From Terriglobia bacterium (GTDB lineage: Bacteria; Acidobacteriota; Terriglobia; Terriglobales; Acidobacteriaceae), in NCBI GenBank assembly GCA_020072845.1, contig JAIQGF010000020.1, forward strand, positions 1 to 54,383: a DNA stretch of 54,383 bases, written 5' to 3'. Position numbers and translations under genes: made by a program. The notes beneath the pieces are model-generated. The model did no database searches, was not told the DNA's origin, and worked only from the letters and a program-made list of their open reading frames with translations. This document shows positions 15,793 to 25,017 of the stretch, piece after piece. Numbering within the stretch: the first letter of the stretch is position 1; each line of letters opens with the position of its first letter.

Positions 15793-17748
15793 ATGGTCTT
15801 AGACGAGCGTACAGCCCACAGCGACGAATCCCCTTCGGACTCGCAGCCGGCTGCGGAACAGAGCGCACAAGATTCGCCTACCGGGCAAGCCGAACTTTCG
15901 CCTACCGAGCAAGCCGCCACGCCCCAACCGGCCAACGCTGTGAATCCTGTTGAGACTCCCGCTGTTACTCCACCTCGGCCCGCCTCGGGTCCGACGAACA
16001 GCACCCCAGCGCGCGAAACGCGCGCTGGAGACCCCGCAAAAAGCAATCGAAACGAAAAAGAGATGACGGACGATTTCGCAACCGCACTGGAAAACTTCAC
16101 CGCCGAACAGGCGGCCGAGCAGGCCGCCCATGAAGACCGCGTCATCAAGGGCACGGTCCTGAAGATCACCCCCACCCACGTCGTGGTTGACGTCGGCTTC
16201 AAGTCCGAGGGACTGGTACCGATTGCCGAGGTTCAGGACCACGAGGGCAACGTAAAGGTTGAGCCCGGCCAGGAAATCGACGTCATGATCGAGAAGGGCG
16301 AGACCGAGGAGGGCTACACCAAGCTCTCCCACCAGAAGGCCTCGCGCCTGCGCGCCTGGGACGAGATCGAGAAGGCCTACAACGACAAGACCCCCATCCG
16401 GGGCATCGTGGTGGAGCGCATCAAGGGCGGTCTGACGGTGGATATCCAGGGCGCGCGCGCCTTTCTCCCCGGCTCCCAGGTGGACCTGCGGCCGGTGCGC
16501 AACCTGGACGGCATGAAGGCACAGGAGCTGGAAGTCCGCGTCATCAAGCTGAACAAGAAGCGCGGCAACATCGTGGTCTCGCGCAAGCAGCTCCTCGAAG
16601 AGGACCTCACGGTAAAGCGCAGCCACACGCTGGAGCAGTTGCACGAGGGCGCGGTGATGACCGGCACGGTCAAGAACCTCACCGACTACGGAGCGTTCGT
16701 GGATCTGGGCGGCATTGACGGCCTGCTGCACATTACGGACATGAGCTGGGGCCGGCTGACGCATCCCCGCGACCTGGTCAACGTCGGCGACCAGATCCAG
16801 GTGAAGATTCTCAAATTCGACAAGGACAAACAGCGCGTCTCGCTGGGATTCAAGCAGCTCACGCCCGACCCGTGGCTGGATGCCGCGCATCGGTATCCCA
16901 TCGGCGCCCACGTCAAGGGACGCGTCATCAGCATCACCGATTACGGAGCCTTCATCGAGCTGGAGCAGGGCATCGAGGGACTGGTGCACGTCAGCGAAAT
17001 GACGTGGTCGAAGCGCATGAAGCACCCGTCGAAGATGCTGAACGTCAGCCAGGAAGTGGAAGCGGTGGTGCTGAACGTGAACCCCGGCGAGCGCCGTATT
17101 TCGCTGGGCCTGAAGCAGCTCGAGTCCAACCCCTGGGAGACCTTGCACGAGAAATACCCGGTCGGCTCCACCGTCGAGGGCCGCGTCCGCAACCTCACCG
17201 ATTTCGGCGCCTTCATCGAGATCGAGGACGGCATTGACGGCCTGGTGCATGTCAGCAACCTGAGCTGGACCAAGCGCGTCAAGCATCCTTCGGAAGTTCT
17301 GAAGAAGGGCGACAAGGTCAAGGCCGCGGTGCTGGCCATCGAACCCGAAAACCGGCGCCTCTCCCTCGGGATCAAGCAGCTTCAGCCCGATGTGTGGGAG
17401 ACCTTCTTCAACGAGCACCGCATCGGCGACGTGGTGCACGGCAAGGTGCTGCGCGTGGCCACCTTCGGATCCTTCGTCGAGATCGCCGATGGAGTCGAAG
17501 GCCTCTGCCACAATTCCGAAGCGGTGGACGAGCACGGCGCCCAGGCGAAGCTGGAGCCCGGACAGGAATTCGATTTCAAGATCCTCAAGATGAACCCGGG
17601 CGAGAAGAAAGTCGGCTTGAGCCTGCGCGCGGTGGGAGCGGAAGCCACTCGCGCCGACGTCGAGGCCTACAAGCACCCGGTTTCAAGCTCGACCACGACC
17701 TTGGAAGAGCTGATGACGTGGAAACGAGCGGGCAGCGATAACCAGTAG
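15793..17748 (+). CDS. rpsA: 30S ribosomal protein S1
   Basis: Six S1 RNA-binding domains begin near residues 115, 200, 284, 369, 456 and 543, spaced about 87 residues apart; domains 3-5 are the most regular ([20 protein letters not shown] type). S1 binds mRNA on the small ribosomal subunit and helps unfold it. I chose the ATG at 15793 after GGTGGAAG, giving 651 residues. The first 90 residues are Ser/Pro/Glu/Ala-rich and disordered, and include a small tandem repeat ([16 protein letters not shown]). An internal ATG at 16063 after AAAAGAG would give 561 residues, close to the usual length, so the true start is uncertain. Confidence 0.95.
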   Translation: MVLDERTAHSDESPSDSQPAAEQSAQDSPTGQAELSPTEQAATPQPANAVNPVETPAVTPPRPASGPTNSTPARETRAGDPAKSNRNEKEMTDDFATALENFTAEQAAEQAAHEDRVIKGTVLKITPTHVVVDVGFKSEGLVPIAEVQDHEGNVKVEPGQEIDVMIEKGETEEGYTKLSHQKASRLRAWDEIEKAYNDKTPIRGIVVERIKGGLTVDIQGARAFLPGSQVDLRPVRNLDGMKAQELEVRVIKLNKKRGNIVVSRKQLLEEDLTVKRSHTLEQLHEGAVMTGTVKNLTDYGAFVDLGGIDGLLHITDMSWGRLTHPRDLVNVGDQIQVKILKFDKDKQRVSLGFKQLTPDPWLDAAHRYPIGAHVKGRVISITDYGAFIELEQGIEGLVHVSEMTWSKRMKHPSKMLNVSQEVEAVVLNVNPGERRISLGLKQLESNPWETLHEKYPVGSTVEGRVRNLTDFGAFIEIEDGIDGLVHVSNLSWTKRVKHPSEVLKKGDKVKAAVLAIEPENRRLSLGIKQLQPDVWETFFNEHRIGDVVHGKVLRVATFGSFVEIADGVEGLCHNSEAVDEHGAQAKLEPGQEFDFKILKMNPGEKKVGLSLRAVGAEATRADVEAYKHPVSSSTTTLEELMTWKRAGSDNQ

Positions 17749-17775
17749 CTGGGAGTTAGTAGTTAGGAGTTAGTG

Positions 17776-17802
17776 AGCTCGGCGGAAACGCCGAGCTTTT
17801 TG
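17776..17802 (+). terminator. Rho-independent terminator of rpsA
   Basis: AGCTCGGCG / CGCCGAGCT, a 9-bp perfect stem with a four-base loop, followed by TTTTT. Confidence 0.93.
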
Positions 17803-17807
17803 CTGGA

Positions 17808-17925
17808 ATCAAGAATTGAAGATTGAAGATTTCAGATTGCAGAATGAACAGCAGAAATGGCCAATGTTCGAACGAACAACGCCCCCGACCAATCTTCAAT
17901 CTAAACTCTGAAATCTTCAATGCTT
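17808..17925. repeat. GAAGATTGAAGATT inverted-array element
   Basis: The left arm 17808-17848 (AATTGAAGATTGAAGATTTC) and the right arm 17886-17925 (CAATCTTCAATC, AATCTTCAATG) face each other across about 40 bases between rpsA and the convergent gene. Confidence 0.7.
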
Positions 17926-18320
17926 TAGAACGCTTCCACCGCCCACTTATACGTCACGCGCCCGGTCTCTTCGCCCTGGGTCACCTTTTGGTCTTTAACC
18001 AGCATTTCCAGGATGTGCAGAATCTTGGTTTCCGGGTAGCGCGGCTTTCCGGTCGCCGTGATCTTGCTGGAGATATCGAATACCGACATGCCGCCGCCCG
18101 CATTTCTCAGTGCCCAGATGACGTCGGCCTTGATGTTGCCGGGCGGTTGCGCCGGTGGGGGTGGCTGTTTCTTTTCTTCCGCGGGCGGCTGGCCGTAGCC
18201 GGGCCGTGTTCCCGGTTGCTGTCCATAGCCGGGCCGGTTTTGACCCTGTCCCTGCTGCTGTCCCGGGCGTCCGTAAGGGTCTTTCGGGGGTGGCCGCATA
18301 CAGGTTTTCCTCACGCGCAT
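17925..18320 (-). CDS. Hypothetical protein: Pro/Gln/Gly-rich N-terminus and winged-helix-like C-terminus
   Basis: The 131-residue protein starts with a low-complexity region to about residue 60 (GQQQGQGQNRPGYGQQPGTR and onward), followed by a compact domain, IKADVIWALRNAGGGMSVFD through KPRYPETKILHILEMLVKD, ending TGRVTYKWAVEAF. The helix-turn-helix-wing pattern resembles a winged-helix domain, so nucleic-acid binding is plausible but unproved. A second ATG at 18299 is possible. The Gln/Gly/Pro/Tyr composition is of the type that can undergo phase separation. Confidence 0.6.
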   Translation of the reverse strand: MRVRKTCMRPPPKDPYGRPGQQQGQGQNRPGYGQQPGTRPGYGQPPAEEKKQPPPPAQPPGNIKADVIWALRNAGGGMSVFDISSKITATGKPRYPETKILHILEMLVKDQKVTQGEETGRVTYKWAVEAF

Positions 18321-18384
18321 TGTATGGCATGAAGGTGGCGGCCCGGCATTACTTTCGTCGGCGACCGACGGTTGGTGGCCGGCG

Positions 18385-18753
18385 TCACTCTTTGATCTTC
18401 AGGTTGATGTACGCGGTCTTCCGCGAATCGAAGGAGCTCAGGGTCTTGGCGTCGCTCTTCTTGCCGTTGCGCTCGGCATGCACTTCATAATCCACATTGG
18501 GCGAGAGCGCGTTAAAGCGATAGCTGCCGTCCTGCCCGACAATGAACGTCTTCACCGCCATGGTCTTGCTGTTCTTCAGGTACACAATCGCACCCGGTAG
18601 CGGCTTCTCCTGCTGGTTCACCACCGCGCCCGTCAGGATGCGCACCTGGGGCTCTTTGTCAGACATCGCGGCGCTACCCATGGCGCGCGCTGGCGCCGCA
18701 CAAGCCCCGGCCAGCAACCCAGCCAGCGCGGCGGTGAGCCATAATCTCTTCAC
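18385..18753 (-). CDS. Secreted carboxypeptidase-regulatory-like domain protein
   Basis: I set the start at the GTG at 18753, preceded by AGGAG about seven bases upstream; a longer frame to 18993 lacks a signal sequence. The 122-residue product has a signal peptide ending at APARA (about residue 24) and one Greek-key beta domain: RILTGAVVNQQEKPLPGAIV then DGSYRFNALSPNVDYEVHAE. This is the CarboxypepD_reg/transthyretin-like fold common in acidobacterial envelope proteins. It probably mediates binding and has no catalytic residues. It is divergent from the DsbA-like gene. Confidence 0.75.
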   Translation of the reverse strand: MKRLWLTAALAGLLAGACAAPARAMGSAAMSDKEPQVRILTGAVVNQQEKPLPGAIVYLKNSKTMAVKTFIVGQDGSYRFNALSPNVDYEVHAERNGKKSDAKTLSSFDSRKTAYINLKIKE

Positions 18754-18892
18754 GTGACACTCCTGACTCTGACTTCCCTGCTGTGTTGGATGCAAGCCGA
18801 TGCCGGCCCGCTCATCATATTCCAACCGCTTTGTCCGCTTCCAGTTGCGGCCAGAACCGCTGATTTCCAGCCCCGGCCCGGCGCATGCGATA

Positions 18893-19951
18893 ATGCTGTC
18901 TGTGCAATTGTTCCGACGTTTTCTTATCGCCGTTCTCTTCCTCTGTCTGGGCTGCGCCGCGCAGGCGAACTCTCCGGAAGTCAACCAGCGCATCGAGCGC
19001 CAGGTACGCGTCTATTTGGGCGACAAAATCCCTCCCTCGGTGAACGTCACCGCCGGCCCACGCACCGCCAGCACCGAGTTCCCCGGCTACGACAAGGTCA
19101 CGGTGACCCTCTCCCAGGGGGAGCGCAAGCAGGACATTGATTATCTAGTTTCCAAGGACGGCGCCAGCCTGGTTCGCGTCCTCAAGTTCGATATCAGCAA
19201 GGACCCCTACGCCGAGATCCTGAAGAAGATTGACGTCAACGGCCGTCCGGTGCGCGGCAACAAGGACGCCAAAGTTACCATCGTCAACTTCGACGATTTC
19301 GAGTGTCCGTTCTGCTCGCGCATGCACTCCCAGCTCATGCAGGAAGTGCTCAAGATGTACGGCGACCGGGTGCGCATCATCTACAAGGATTTCCCGCTCG
19401 CCGAAATTCATCCCTGGGCCATCCACGCGGCCGTGGACGCGAATTGCCTGGGCGCGCAAAGCTGGGACGCCTACTGGCAGTTCGCCGACTACGCGCACGC
19501 CAACCAGAAACAGATTTCCGGCGGGGAGCAGAAGCCGCCGTTCACACAACAGTTCGCCGCGCTCGACAAATCGGCGGCCGACATTGCCCGGCGGCTGAAT
19601 TTGCAGGCCGCGCCGCTGCAAGCCTGCATCAAGGCGCAGTCAACCACGGCAGTATTGGCCTCCATGCAGGAGGGCCTGGTCCTGGGAATTTCGGCAACGC
19701 CGAGCCTGTTCGTCAACGGCGAGAGGGTGGATGGCGCCGTGCCCATGGCGGAATTGCAGGCGATGATCAATCGCGCGCTGCATGACGCCGGCCAGCCCAT
19801 TCCGGCGGCGGCCGTGGCGCTGCCGCCAGACTCGTCGCCTATGGGAAGCGCCCCGGCGCATGCGCCGGCCAAGGCAGATGCGGCGCCAGCAGCCAACGCC
19901 GTGCCGGCCACGACCGCGCCGGCGACGAATGCGCCACCGGCCCCCAAGTAA
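18893..19951 (+). CDS. DsbA-like thioredoxin-fold oxidoreductase, exported
   Basis: The 352-residue protein begins with a signal peptide that may be a lipoprotein signal (CLGC, Cys21). A separate N-terminal domain (about 28-110) precedes the thioredoxin-like domain, whose active site is FDDFECPFC (CPFC, 138-141), with the cis-proline region GISATPSLFVNG further on. Such proteins make or reshuffle disulfide bonds in the periplasm. The last 55 residues are Ala/Pro-rich and disordered. It is followed at once by a SurA-like foldase, so the pair forms a periplasmic protein-folding unit. Confidence 0.9.
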   Translation: MLSVQLFRRFLIAVLFLCLGCAAQANSPEVNQRIERQVRVYLGDKIPPSVNVTAGPRTASTEFPGYDKVTVTLSQGERKQDIDYLVSKDGASLVRVLKFDISKDPYAEILKKIDVNGRPVRGNKDAKVTIVNFDDFECPFCSRMHSQLMQEVLKMYGDRVRIIYKDFPLAEIHPWAIHAAVDANCLGAQSWDAYWQFADYAHANQKQISGGEQKPPFTQQFAALDKSAADIARRLNLQAAPLQACIKAQSTTAVLASMQEGLVLGISATPSLFVNGERVDGAVPMAELQAMINRALHDAGQPIPAAAVALPPDSSPMGSAPAHAPAKADAAPAANAVPATTAPATNAPPAPK

Positions 19952-19972
19952 GTGTCATTTCGGAGGAACAAC

Positions 19973-21049
19973 TTGATTCGCACTCGTAGCGGGCTTCGCC
20001 CGACCGGCCCCGCAGTCCTCGTCATTCTCCTGGCGCTGCTGGTTCCCCTTGCCGCCTGCAACCGCGGCCAGACCGCTGCCGACGTCATGGCCAAAGTCAA
20101 CGGCCGTAAAATCCTGCGCTCGGAAGTGGACAAGTACTACGCCAATCAGACCGCCTCGTCGCCGCAGCAGCCCACCGACGAGCAGTCCACCAGCCTCAAG
20201 CTCGGTATCCTGAAGGAGCTGATTGACAACGAAATTCTCATGCAGCGCGCCGAAAAGCTCGGGCTGCTCGCCACCAACGAAGAGGTGGACCAGAAGCTGA
20301 ACGAGATCAAGGCGCCTTACACGCAGGAGGAATTCGACAAGCGGCTCAAGGAGCGCAAGATCAGCCTCGACGACTTCAAGCGCGACCTGCGCCGCTCCAT
20401 CACCATTGACAAGGTTCTGAACCGCGAAATCACCTCCAAGATCGCCATCTCCGACTCCGACATCTCCTCCTACTACAACGCCCACAAGGGCGAGTTCAAC
20501 CTGATCGAGCCGCAGTATCACCTGGCGCACATCTTCGTCAGCACGCAGCCCAACCCGCAGGTGCGCAACCTGAAGGGCGACAAGGCGCAGAACGAGGCCG
20601 AGGCACGCAAGAAAATCCAGATGATCATGAACCGGCTCGACAGTGGCGAGGACTTCGCCACCGTCGCCATGAATTATTCCGAGGACCCGGAGAGCGCCGG
20701 CAATGGCGGCGATTTGGGCTTCACCCCGCAATCGGCGCTGGCCAAGACCGATCCGGCCACGCGCGACGCGGTCAGCAAGCTCAAGCCGGGCCAGTACAGC
20801 AACGTCGTCACCATCGCCAACCCGGAAAACCGGCAGGTCTACGGCTTCCGCATCGTCAAGGTGGTGGCCAAGGAACCGGCGGGCCAGCGCGAACTCAATG
20901 ACCCGCGGGTGCAGCAGGCCATCCGCGACCAATTGCGCGACCGCCGCGAGCAACTGCTCAAGGCCGCCTATTACGATGTGGTCCGCGACCAGGCCAAGGT
21001 CGAAAACTACTACGCCGAGCAGATCCTGAAGAGCACGGGACAGAAATGA
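19973..21049 (+). CDS. SurA/PpiC-like peptidyl-prolyl isomerase lipoprotein
   Basis: The start is the TTG at 19973, six bases after GGAGG; the open frame extends back to the preceding stop. The 358-residue product has a lipobox PLAAC (Cys29), a SurA_N-type helical region (ADVMAKVNGRKILRSEVDKY onward) and a parvulin domain with YHLAHIFVSTQPN and GGDLGFTPQSAL (about 165-285). It probably assists outer-membrane protein folding by proline isomerisation and chaperone action. It is translated right after the DsbA-like gene, with a 21-base gap. Confidence 0.92.
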   Translation: MIRTRSGLRPTGPAVLVILLALLVPLAACNRGQTAADVMAKVNGRKILRSEVDKYYANQTASSPQQPTDEQSTSLKLGILKELIDNEILMQRAEKLGLLATNEEVDQKLNEIKAPYTQEEFDKRLKERKISLDDFKRDLRRSITIDKVLNREITSKIAISDSDISSYYNAHKGEFNLIEPQYHLAHIFVSTQPNPQVRNLKGDKAQNEAEARKKIQMIMNRLDSGEDFATVAMNYSEDPESAGNGGDLGFTPQSALAKTDPATRDAVSKLKPGQYSNVVTIANPENRQVYGFRIVKVVAKEPAGQRELNDPRVQQAIRDQLRDRREQLLKAAYYDVVRDQAKVENYYAEQILKSTGQK

Positions 21050-21072
21050 CGGCGTAGTCCGCGGCGTCTGAG

Positions 21073-21172
21073 CCGCGGGCCGTCATCCTGAGCGAGCGCA
21101 GCGAGTCGAAGGATCTTGGTGTGGCACAGGCGTCTGCCCTGAGCGAAGTCGAAGGGGACGGCACGCCGCATC
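21073..21172. repeat. TTCGACTTCGCTCAGGG-family element, inverted copies
   Basis: CCTGAGCGAGCGCAGCGAGT near 21088 and CCCTGAGCGAAGTCGAAGGG near 21138 are relatives, in reverse orientation, of the repeat at 31-100. This element marks the left border of the lower-GC insert. Confidence 0.7.
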
Positions 21173-21194
21173 TGTGCTACATTTCCCGCCATCA

Positions 21195-21245
21195 ATGCCC
21201 GAAAACCACCTCTACTACGGCGATAATCTCGACGTTCTCCGCCAA
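21195..21245 (+). pseudogene. Remnant of a DNA methyltransferase start
   Basis: The first 17 codons read MPENHLYYGDNLDVLRQ, the stereotyped N-terminus of N4/N6-adenine or cytosine DNA methyltransferases (DNL being the SAM-binding start). The similarity then stops abruptly and the frame runs into unrelated sequence. The rest of the enzyme is not found in the window. I read this as the 5' scar of a methylase deleted or replaced when the next gene arrived. Confidence 0.6.
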
Positions 21246-21273
21246 CGTCCCTCTGCCACTGGAGTAACGTGCA

Positions 21274-21954
21274 ATGCCGGATATCGACAACGTCGGCCAA
21301 GCATTGGCGACCTACGCCACGAAATACGGTCTGAAGAAGGACCCGATTCTGAGCGCGTCTGAGCTTCTTCAGTATGGCCAACCACTCGCGAATGTGCGGA
21401 CCGGACTACCTCCGTCCATCGAAGAGTGGCAGGAGTTCATCGCGGAGGTCTTGCTCGTCCCTCAGGTGCCTGAGGCCGTACGCCGCACGTTTTCTGTAGC
21501 CAAGAGGCTCTTCATTTTCGGGTACTACGAATACTCTCTTTCAACGGTGTCACAGCATTACGCGCTACTCGCGCTAGAGGCGGCGCTACAGGCGCGATGG
21601 TCTGCTGCGCTGCCGCGACCATGTGCGGTTGCGTACAGCAACGGTATAGTGACGTCATTCGACAACCTCACTCACAAGTTCTTGCACGACCACTGGAGAG
21701 CGGACCCGAAGCTCAAGGTAAATGGTGAAACATTCCCAAGAAGTAATCATCAACTAACGGCATGTTTGGAGAAGATGAAAATAATCACAGCTGAAGATGA
21801 GAAGTGGATTCTTGAAGCAATGGAAGACAGGAACCACTTGTCACACTTGGAATTCGCGCCGATCTACGGACCATCGGACGCGGCGTTGTACTTCGTTGCG
21901 GAGCTGATCAACCGAATGTTTGATTCTCTGCCACTGCCGGCTCCCTCCTCCTAG
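21274..21954 (+). CDS. HEPN-domain-like protein
   Basis: The 226-residue all-helical protein starts at the ATG at 21274, after GGAG at 21260-21263. A segment AKRLFIFGYYEYSLSTVSQH then YALLALEAAL (about 76-105) resembles the first HEPN helices. Near the C-terminus EDRNHLSHLEF contains Arg-x4-His (RNHLSH), the catalytic motif of HEPN ribonucleases. HEPN proteins are frequent in toxin-antitoxin, abortive-infection and restriction systems. It is lower in GC than its flanks, follows a methylase remnant and converges on a nuclease-like gene. The HEPN call is inference from motifs. Confidence 0.6.
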   Translation: MPDIDNVGQALATYATKYGLKKDPILSASELLQYGQPLANVRTGLPPSIEEWQEFIAEVLLVPQVPEAVRRTFSVAKRLFIFGYYEYSLSTVSQHYALLALEAALQARWSAALPRPCAVAYSNGIVTSFDNLTHKFLHDHWRADPKLKVNGETFPRSNHQLTACLEKMKIITAEDEKWILEAMEDRNHLSHLEFAPIYGPSDAALYFVAELINRMFDSLPLPAPSS

Positions 21955-22018
21955 CCTGGGTTTTGCTGCGGCAGGTGTTATCGCAAACGCGCCTTTCGTG
22001 TGCAGTCCGACAGCGCCG

Positions 22019-23368
22019 TTATGGCTTGCCCATGGACGGCACGGTAAACGGAAATACCGCCGCATCGGGCTCACCAAACTCAAACACTAGCCAGTCGTCA
22101 TCATCTTGCGGCACTGCCGACCTCTCGAATCGCACACCTTTAATTAGCCTGCCTTGCGAGAGCATTTGCATGAACGGCGTCATACCGCCGCCCGAGTCAT
22201 ACTGTTTTACGAATGTTGCTTGGTCGATTTTACCTGCCAGGACCTCCTGGACTACCCTCGAAGAAATCTTGATTTCACGACTGCTCACGGTCATGCCTCC
22301 GTAGTTGCTCTCTCCCTCATGCATTTTTCCCGCCCGAACAGCCCACTGCAATCGGTATCGGGCATTCATAGGACCGATAGCCGGATTTGCGAGTTTGAGA
22401 TGGATGGACCCAAGGACTCTCTTCAGCTCGCTGCTCATCGGGTCAATCGTGCAATTGAGGTAAAGCGCTGGGTCGAGAGACCAATGTCCCGGACCGACAT
22501 TCCACAAATTGCCTACGTGCTTCATTCTCAACAGGAGCACAAATGCAGCCAACGAGTGTTGCCGGAAAAATTCAGCAATAATCTCGTTGAGTTCATAGGT
22601 AGTCCAGTCGTGCTGCCGTCCCGACCGCAACGTATCACAGCCGCCGTCACAAAGAATGATTCCCTTGTAGCCGTTAAAGCCTGTCTCCTTCAGCTTTTGC
22701 CATTTCTTAGCTAGAGCACGAAAAACAGCATTCTGCCTTACTGATCTCGCTCCTGTATAACTGGCGTGCGATCCCGAGGAAGTAGATGCTCGCGGTGTGT
22801 ACAAAATTGCGACCGACGTGTCGCTTGTATTGACCTCATACGTGCGTCGTACACCAGGGTTCGCCACAATCTCCGCCAGGAATTGCCGGAATCGTTCATT
22901 GAAGATTCGGTCCTCAAACAGGCGGCGCTCCGGAACTTTCAGTCGAAGTGGCGGACCGCCCCTGCGCGGCCGCACATCATAGTCGCCGACCCTCAGCGAA
23001 AAACTCCCGTGCACGCCCTTGTCGCGCAACCACCGAGTTCGTAAGCGCAACTCGTCCCACAATAGGTCGAAGCGATTCGCTGCATGCAAGCCCTTATCCG
23101 ACACGCTCGTGATGTCGGCTATAAATTCTTCTCCCTGTTTCGACGAAAAATGCACATCGGGAGCCTTCCTGCCCGAAAACGTCGGTTCGTGCCGTACCGT
23201 TCCCAGCTTGCTCACCGCATTTAGGACAACGACCTCCCACTCGGTTTCAATACACTGATACGTATTCGTCCCATTCAGCAAATCCACATGCCTTTGCACC
23301 TGGCTGGGAAGCATCCACCGAGCGTTTTCATTGATTACTCGTTGCAAGGTGCGGCGCGAGAACATCAT
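22019..23368 (-). CDS. Putative defence protein with a PD-(D/E)XK-like region
   Basis: I start at the first of two ATGs at 23366-23368; the open frame runs further upstream without support. The 449-residue protein has no signal or membrane segment. Residues 43-90 (ETEWEVVVLNAVSKLG, then RKAPDVHFSSKQGEEFIADI) show a Glu, then Pro70-Asp71, then a hydrophobic strand ending Asp85-Ile-Thr87, reminiscent of a PD-(D/E)XK nuclease core with Thr in place of Lys. I do not recognise the remaining 350 residues. It converges on the HEPN-like gene and shares its lower GC, so both were probably acquired together. Confidence 0.5.
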   Translation of the reverse strand: MMFSRRTLQRVINENARWMLPSQVQRHVDLLNGTNTYQCIETEWEVVVLNAVSKLGTVRHEPTFSGRKAPDVHFSSKQGEEFIADITSVSDKGLHAANRFDLLWDELRLRTRWLRDKGVHGSFSLRVGDYDVRPRRGGPPLRLKVPERRLFEDRIFNERFRQFLAEIVANPGVRRTYEVNTSDTSVAILYTPRASTSSGSHASYTGARSVRQNAVFRALAKKWQKLKETGFNGYKGIILCDGGCDTLRSGRQHDWTTYELNEIIAEFFRQHSLAAFVLLLRMKHVGNLWNVGPGHWSLDPALYLNCTIDPMSSELKRVLGSIHLKLANPAIGPMNARYRLQWAVRAGKMHEGESNYGGMTVSSREIKISSRVVQEVLAGKIDQATFVKQYDSGGGMTPFMQMLSQGRLIKGVRFERSAVPQDDDDWLVFEFGEPDAAVFPFTVPSMGKP

Positions 23369-23402
23369 GTCGTGCAATCGTACCTGATCCCGAGCCGGGT
23401 GC

Positions 23403-23431
23403 CCCACCCTTCGCGCTTTTCGAAGGGTGGG
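23403..23431. repeat. Perfect 11-bp hairpin at the right edge of the insert
   Basis: CCCACCCTTCG and CGAAGGGTGGG pair across a seven-base CGCTTTT loop. It is palindromic, not followed by a T-tract, and lies upstream of both divergent genes, so it looks more like a repeat or boundary element than a terminator. Confidence 0.65.
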
Positions 23432-23557
23432 AATCAAGCCACCCACCACCGGCCAGCCCCTCACGACCGCTTCGACATCAAGGCCTGCGCCGAATTGCCG
23501 GCTGAACCAATCGCTGAAACTGAAACTTGACTTGTTCTACAATCTCGCCAATCTTCC

Positions 23558-24166
23558 ATGGGCAACGTCCTCGAGTGGCTCCGCGATTTTCGCGACTACG
23601 TGCGCCGGGTGTGGCAGGCGGAATGGCTGCCGCTGTCGCGGGCGGAGGCCATCGGATGGATGCTCTTCTTCCTCTTCTTCCTGTGGTACGCCATCGGCAA
23701 GGAAGGCGGCGATTTCGCGCTGCTGGACTCCGGCAATCTGGTAATCCACGAGGGCGGACACGCGCTGTTCGGCCACTTCGGCAATTTCCTGGGCGTCGCC
23801 GGTGGAACGATTCTGCAACTGCTGGCGCCGCTGCTGCTGGCGCTGGCCTTCCAGGTCCGGCGGCAGGCGGTGGGCTACGCGCTGTTCCTGCTGATCGTGT
23901 TTGAAAACCTGCTCTACGTGGCCAAGTACATGAGCGACGCGCGCGCCCAGGCGATGAGCTACGTCGCCATCGGCGTGGGCGCCATGGAAGGGCTGGAAGA
24001 CCCCATGATGCACGACTGGTACAACCTGTTCTCACGCTTCGGCGTGCTGCCGTACGACACACGCATCGCCGCCGCGGTATTCAAGATCGGGTGGGCGGGC
24101 ATGATCGGCACGGTGCTGTGGTTCGGGTGGCGGTGTTACCGGAGTTGGCGAGCGGGATGGGAGTGA
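23558..24166 (+). CDS. Membrane protein with HEGGH motif, putative zinc metalloprotease-like
   Basis: The 202-residue protein has about four membrane segments (33-46, 80-100, 106-124, 170-190). HEGGH at 64-68 lies in a hydrophobic context, VIHEGGHALFGHFG, as in site-2-type intramembrane metalloproteases. A conserved-looking EDPMMHDWYNLFSRFGVL (147-164) may supply a third metal ligand (His152 or Asp153). It may cleave or process membrane proteins, but the family could equally be a non-proteolytic metal protein. It is a single gene between two repeat elements. Confidence 0.65.
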   Translation: MGNVLEWLRDFRDYVRRVWQAEWLPLSRAEAIGWMLFFLFFLWYAIGKEGGDFALLDSGNLVIHEGGHALFGHFGNFLGVAGGTILQLLAPLLLALAFQVRRQAVGYALFLLIVFENLLYVAKYMSDARAQAMSYVAIGVGAMEGLEDPMMHDWYNLFSRFGVLPYDTRIAAAVFKIGWAGMIGTVLWFGWRCYRSWRAGWE

Positions 24167-24168
24167 GA

Positions 24169-24324
24169 CAGTCGATGGTCGATGGTCGATGGCCCAAGAA
24201 ATGAAGATCAGCCGCGGCCCGACAGATTTGCGATAGAGGGGGTTGGTCGTTAGTCGTTCGCAAATCTCATTGGCCCACCGCTGACGCTAATTGTCTACGG
24301 CGATCGACCATCGACCATCGACGC
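24169..24324. repeat. TCGATGG inverted-array element
   Basis: Left arm 24169-24196 is three to four copies of TCGATGG. Right arm 24301-24324 is CGATCGACCATCGACC, its inverse. The loop is about 100 bases. This word recurs at 30541, 34869-34992, 36612 and inside tgt (about 38000). Confidence 0.8.
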
Positions 24325-24329
24325 TTTGA

Positions 24330-24926
<597 letters not shown>

Positions 24927-25017
24927 GGAAGCTTTCAGCTTTCAGCCATCAGCTTTCAGCTAAAGAATGACCAACCAAAAATTGGACTCAAAACTCAGCA
25001 CTCACAACTCGACTTGC

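Noticed and set aside
15799-17676. A 625-codon minus-strand open frame opposite rpsA
   Set aside because: It mirrors the six S1 domains in antisense and has no recognisable domain.
24169-24324. TCGATGG arrays look at first like a CRISPR
   Set aside because: Units are only 6-9 bp, degenerate, not separated by unique spacers of constant length, and inverted at the other end; no cas gene is present.
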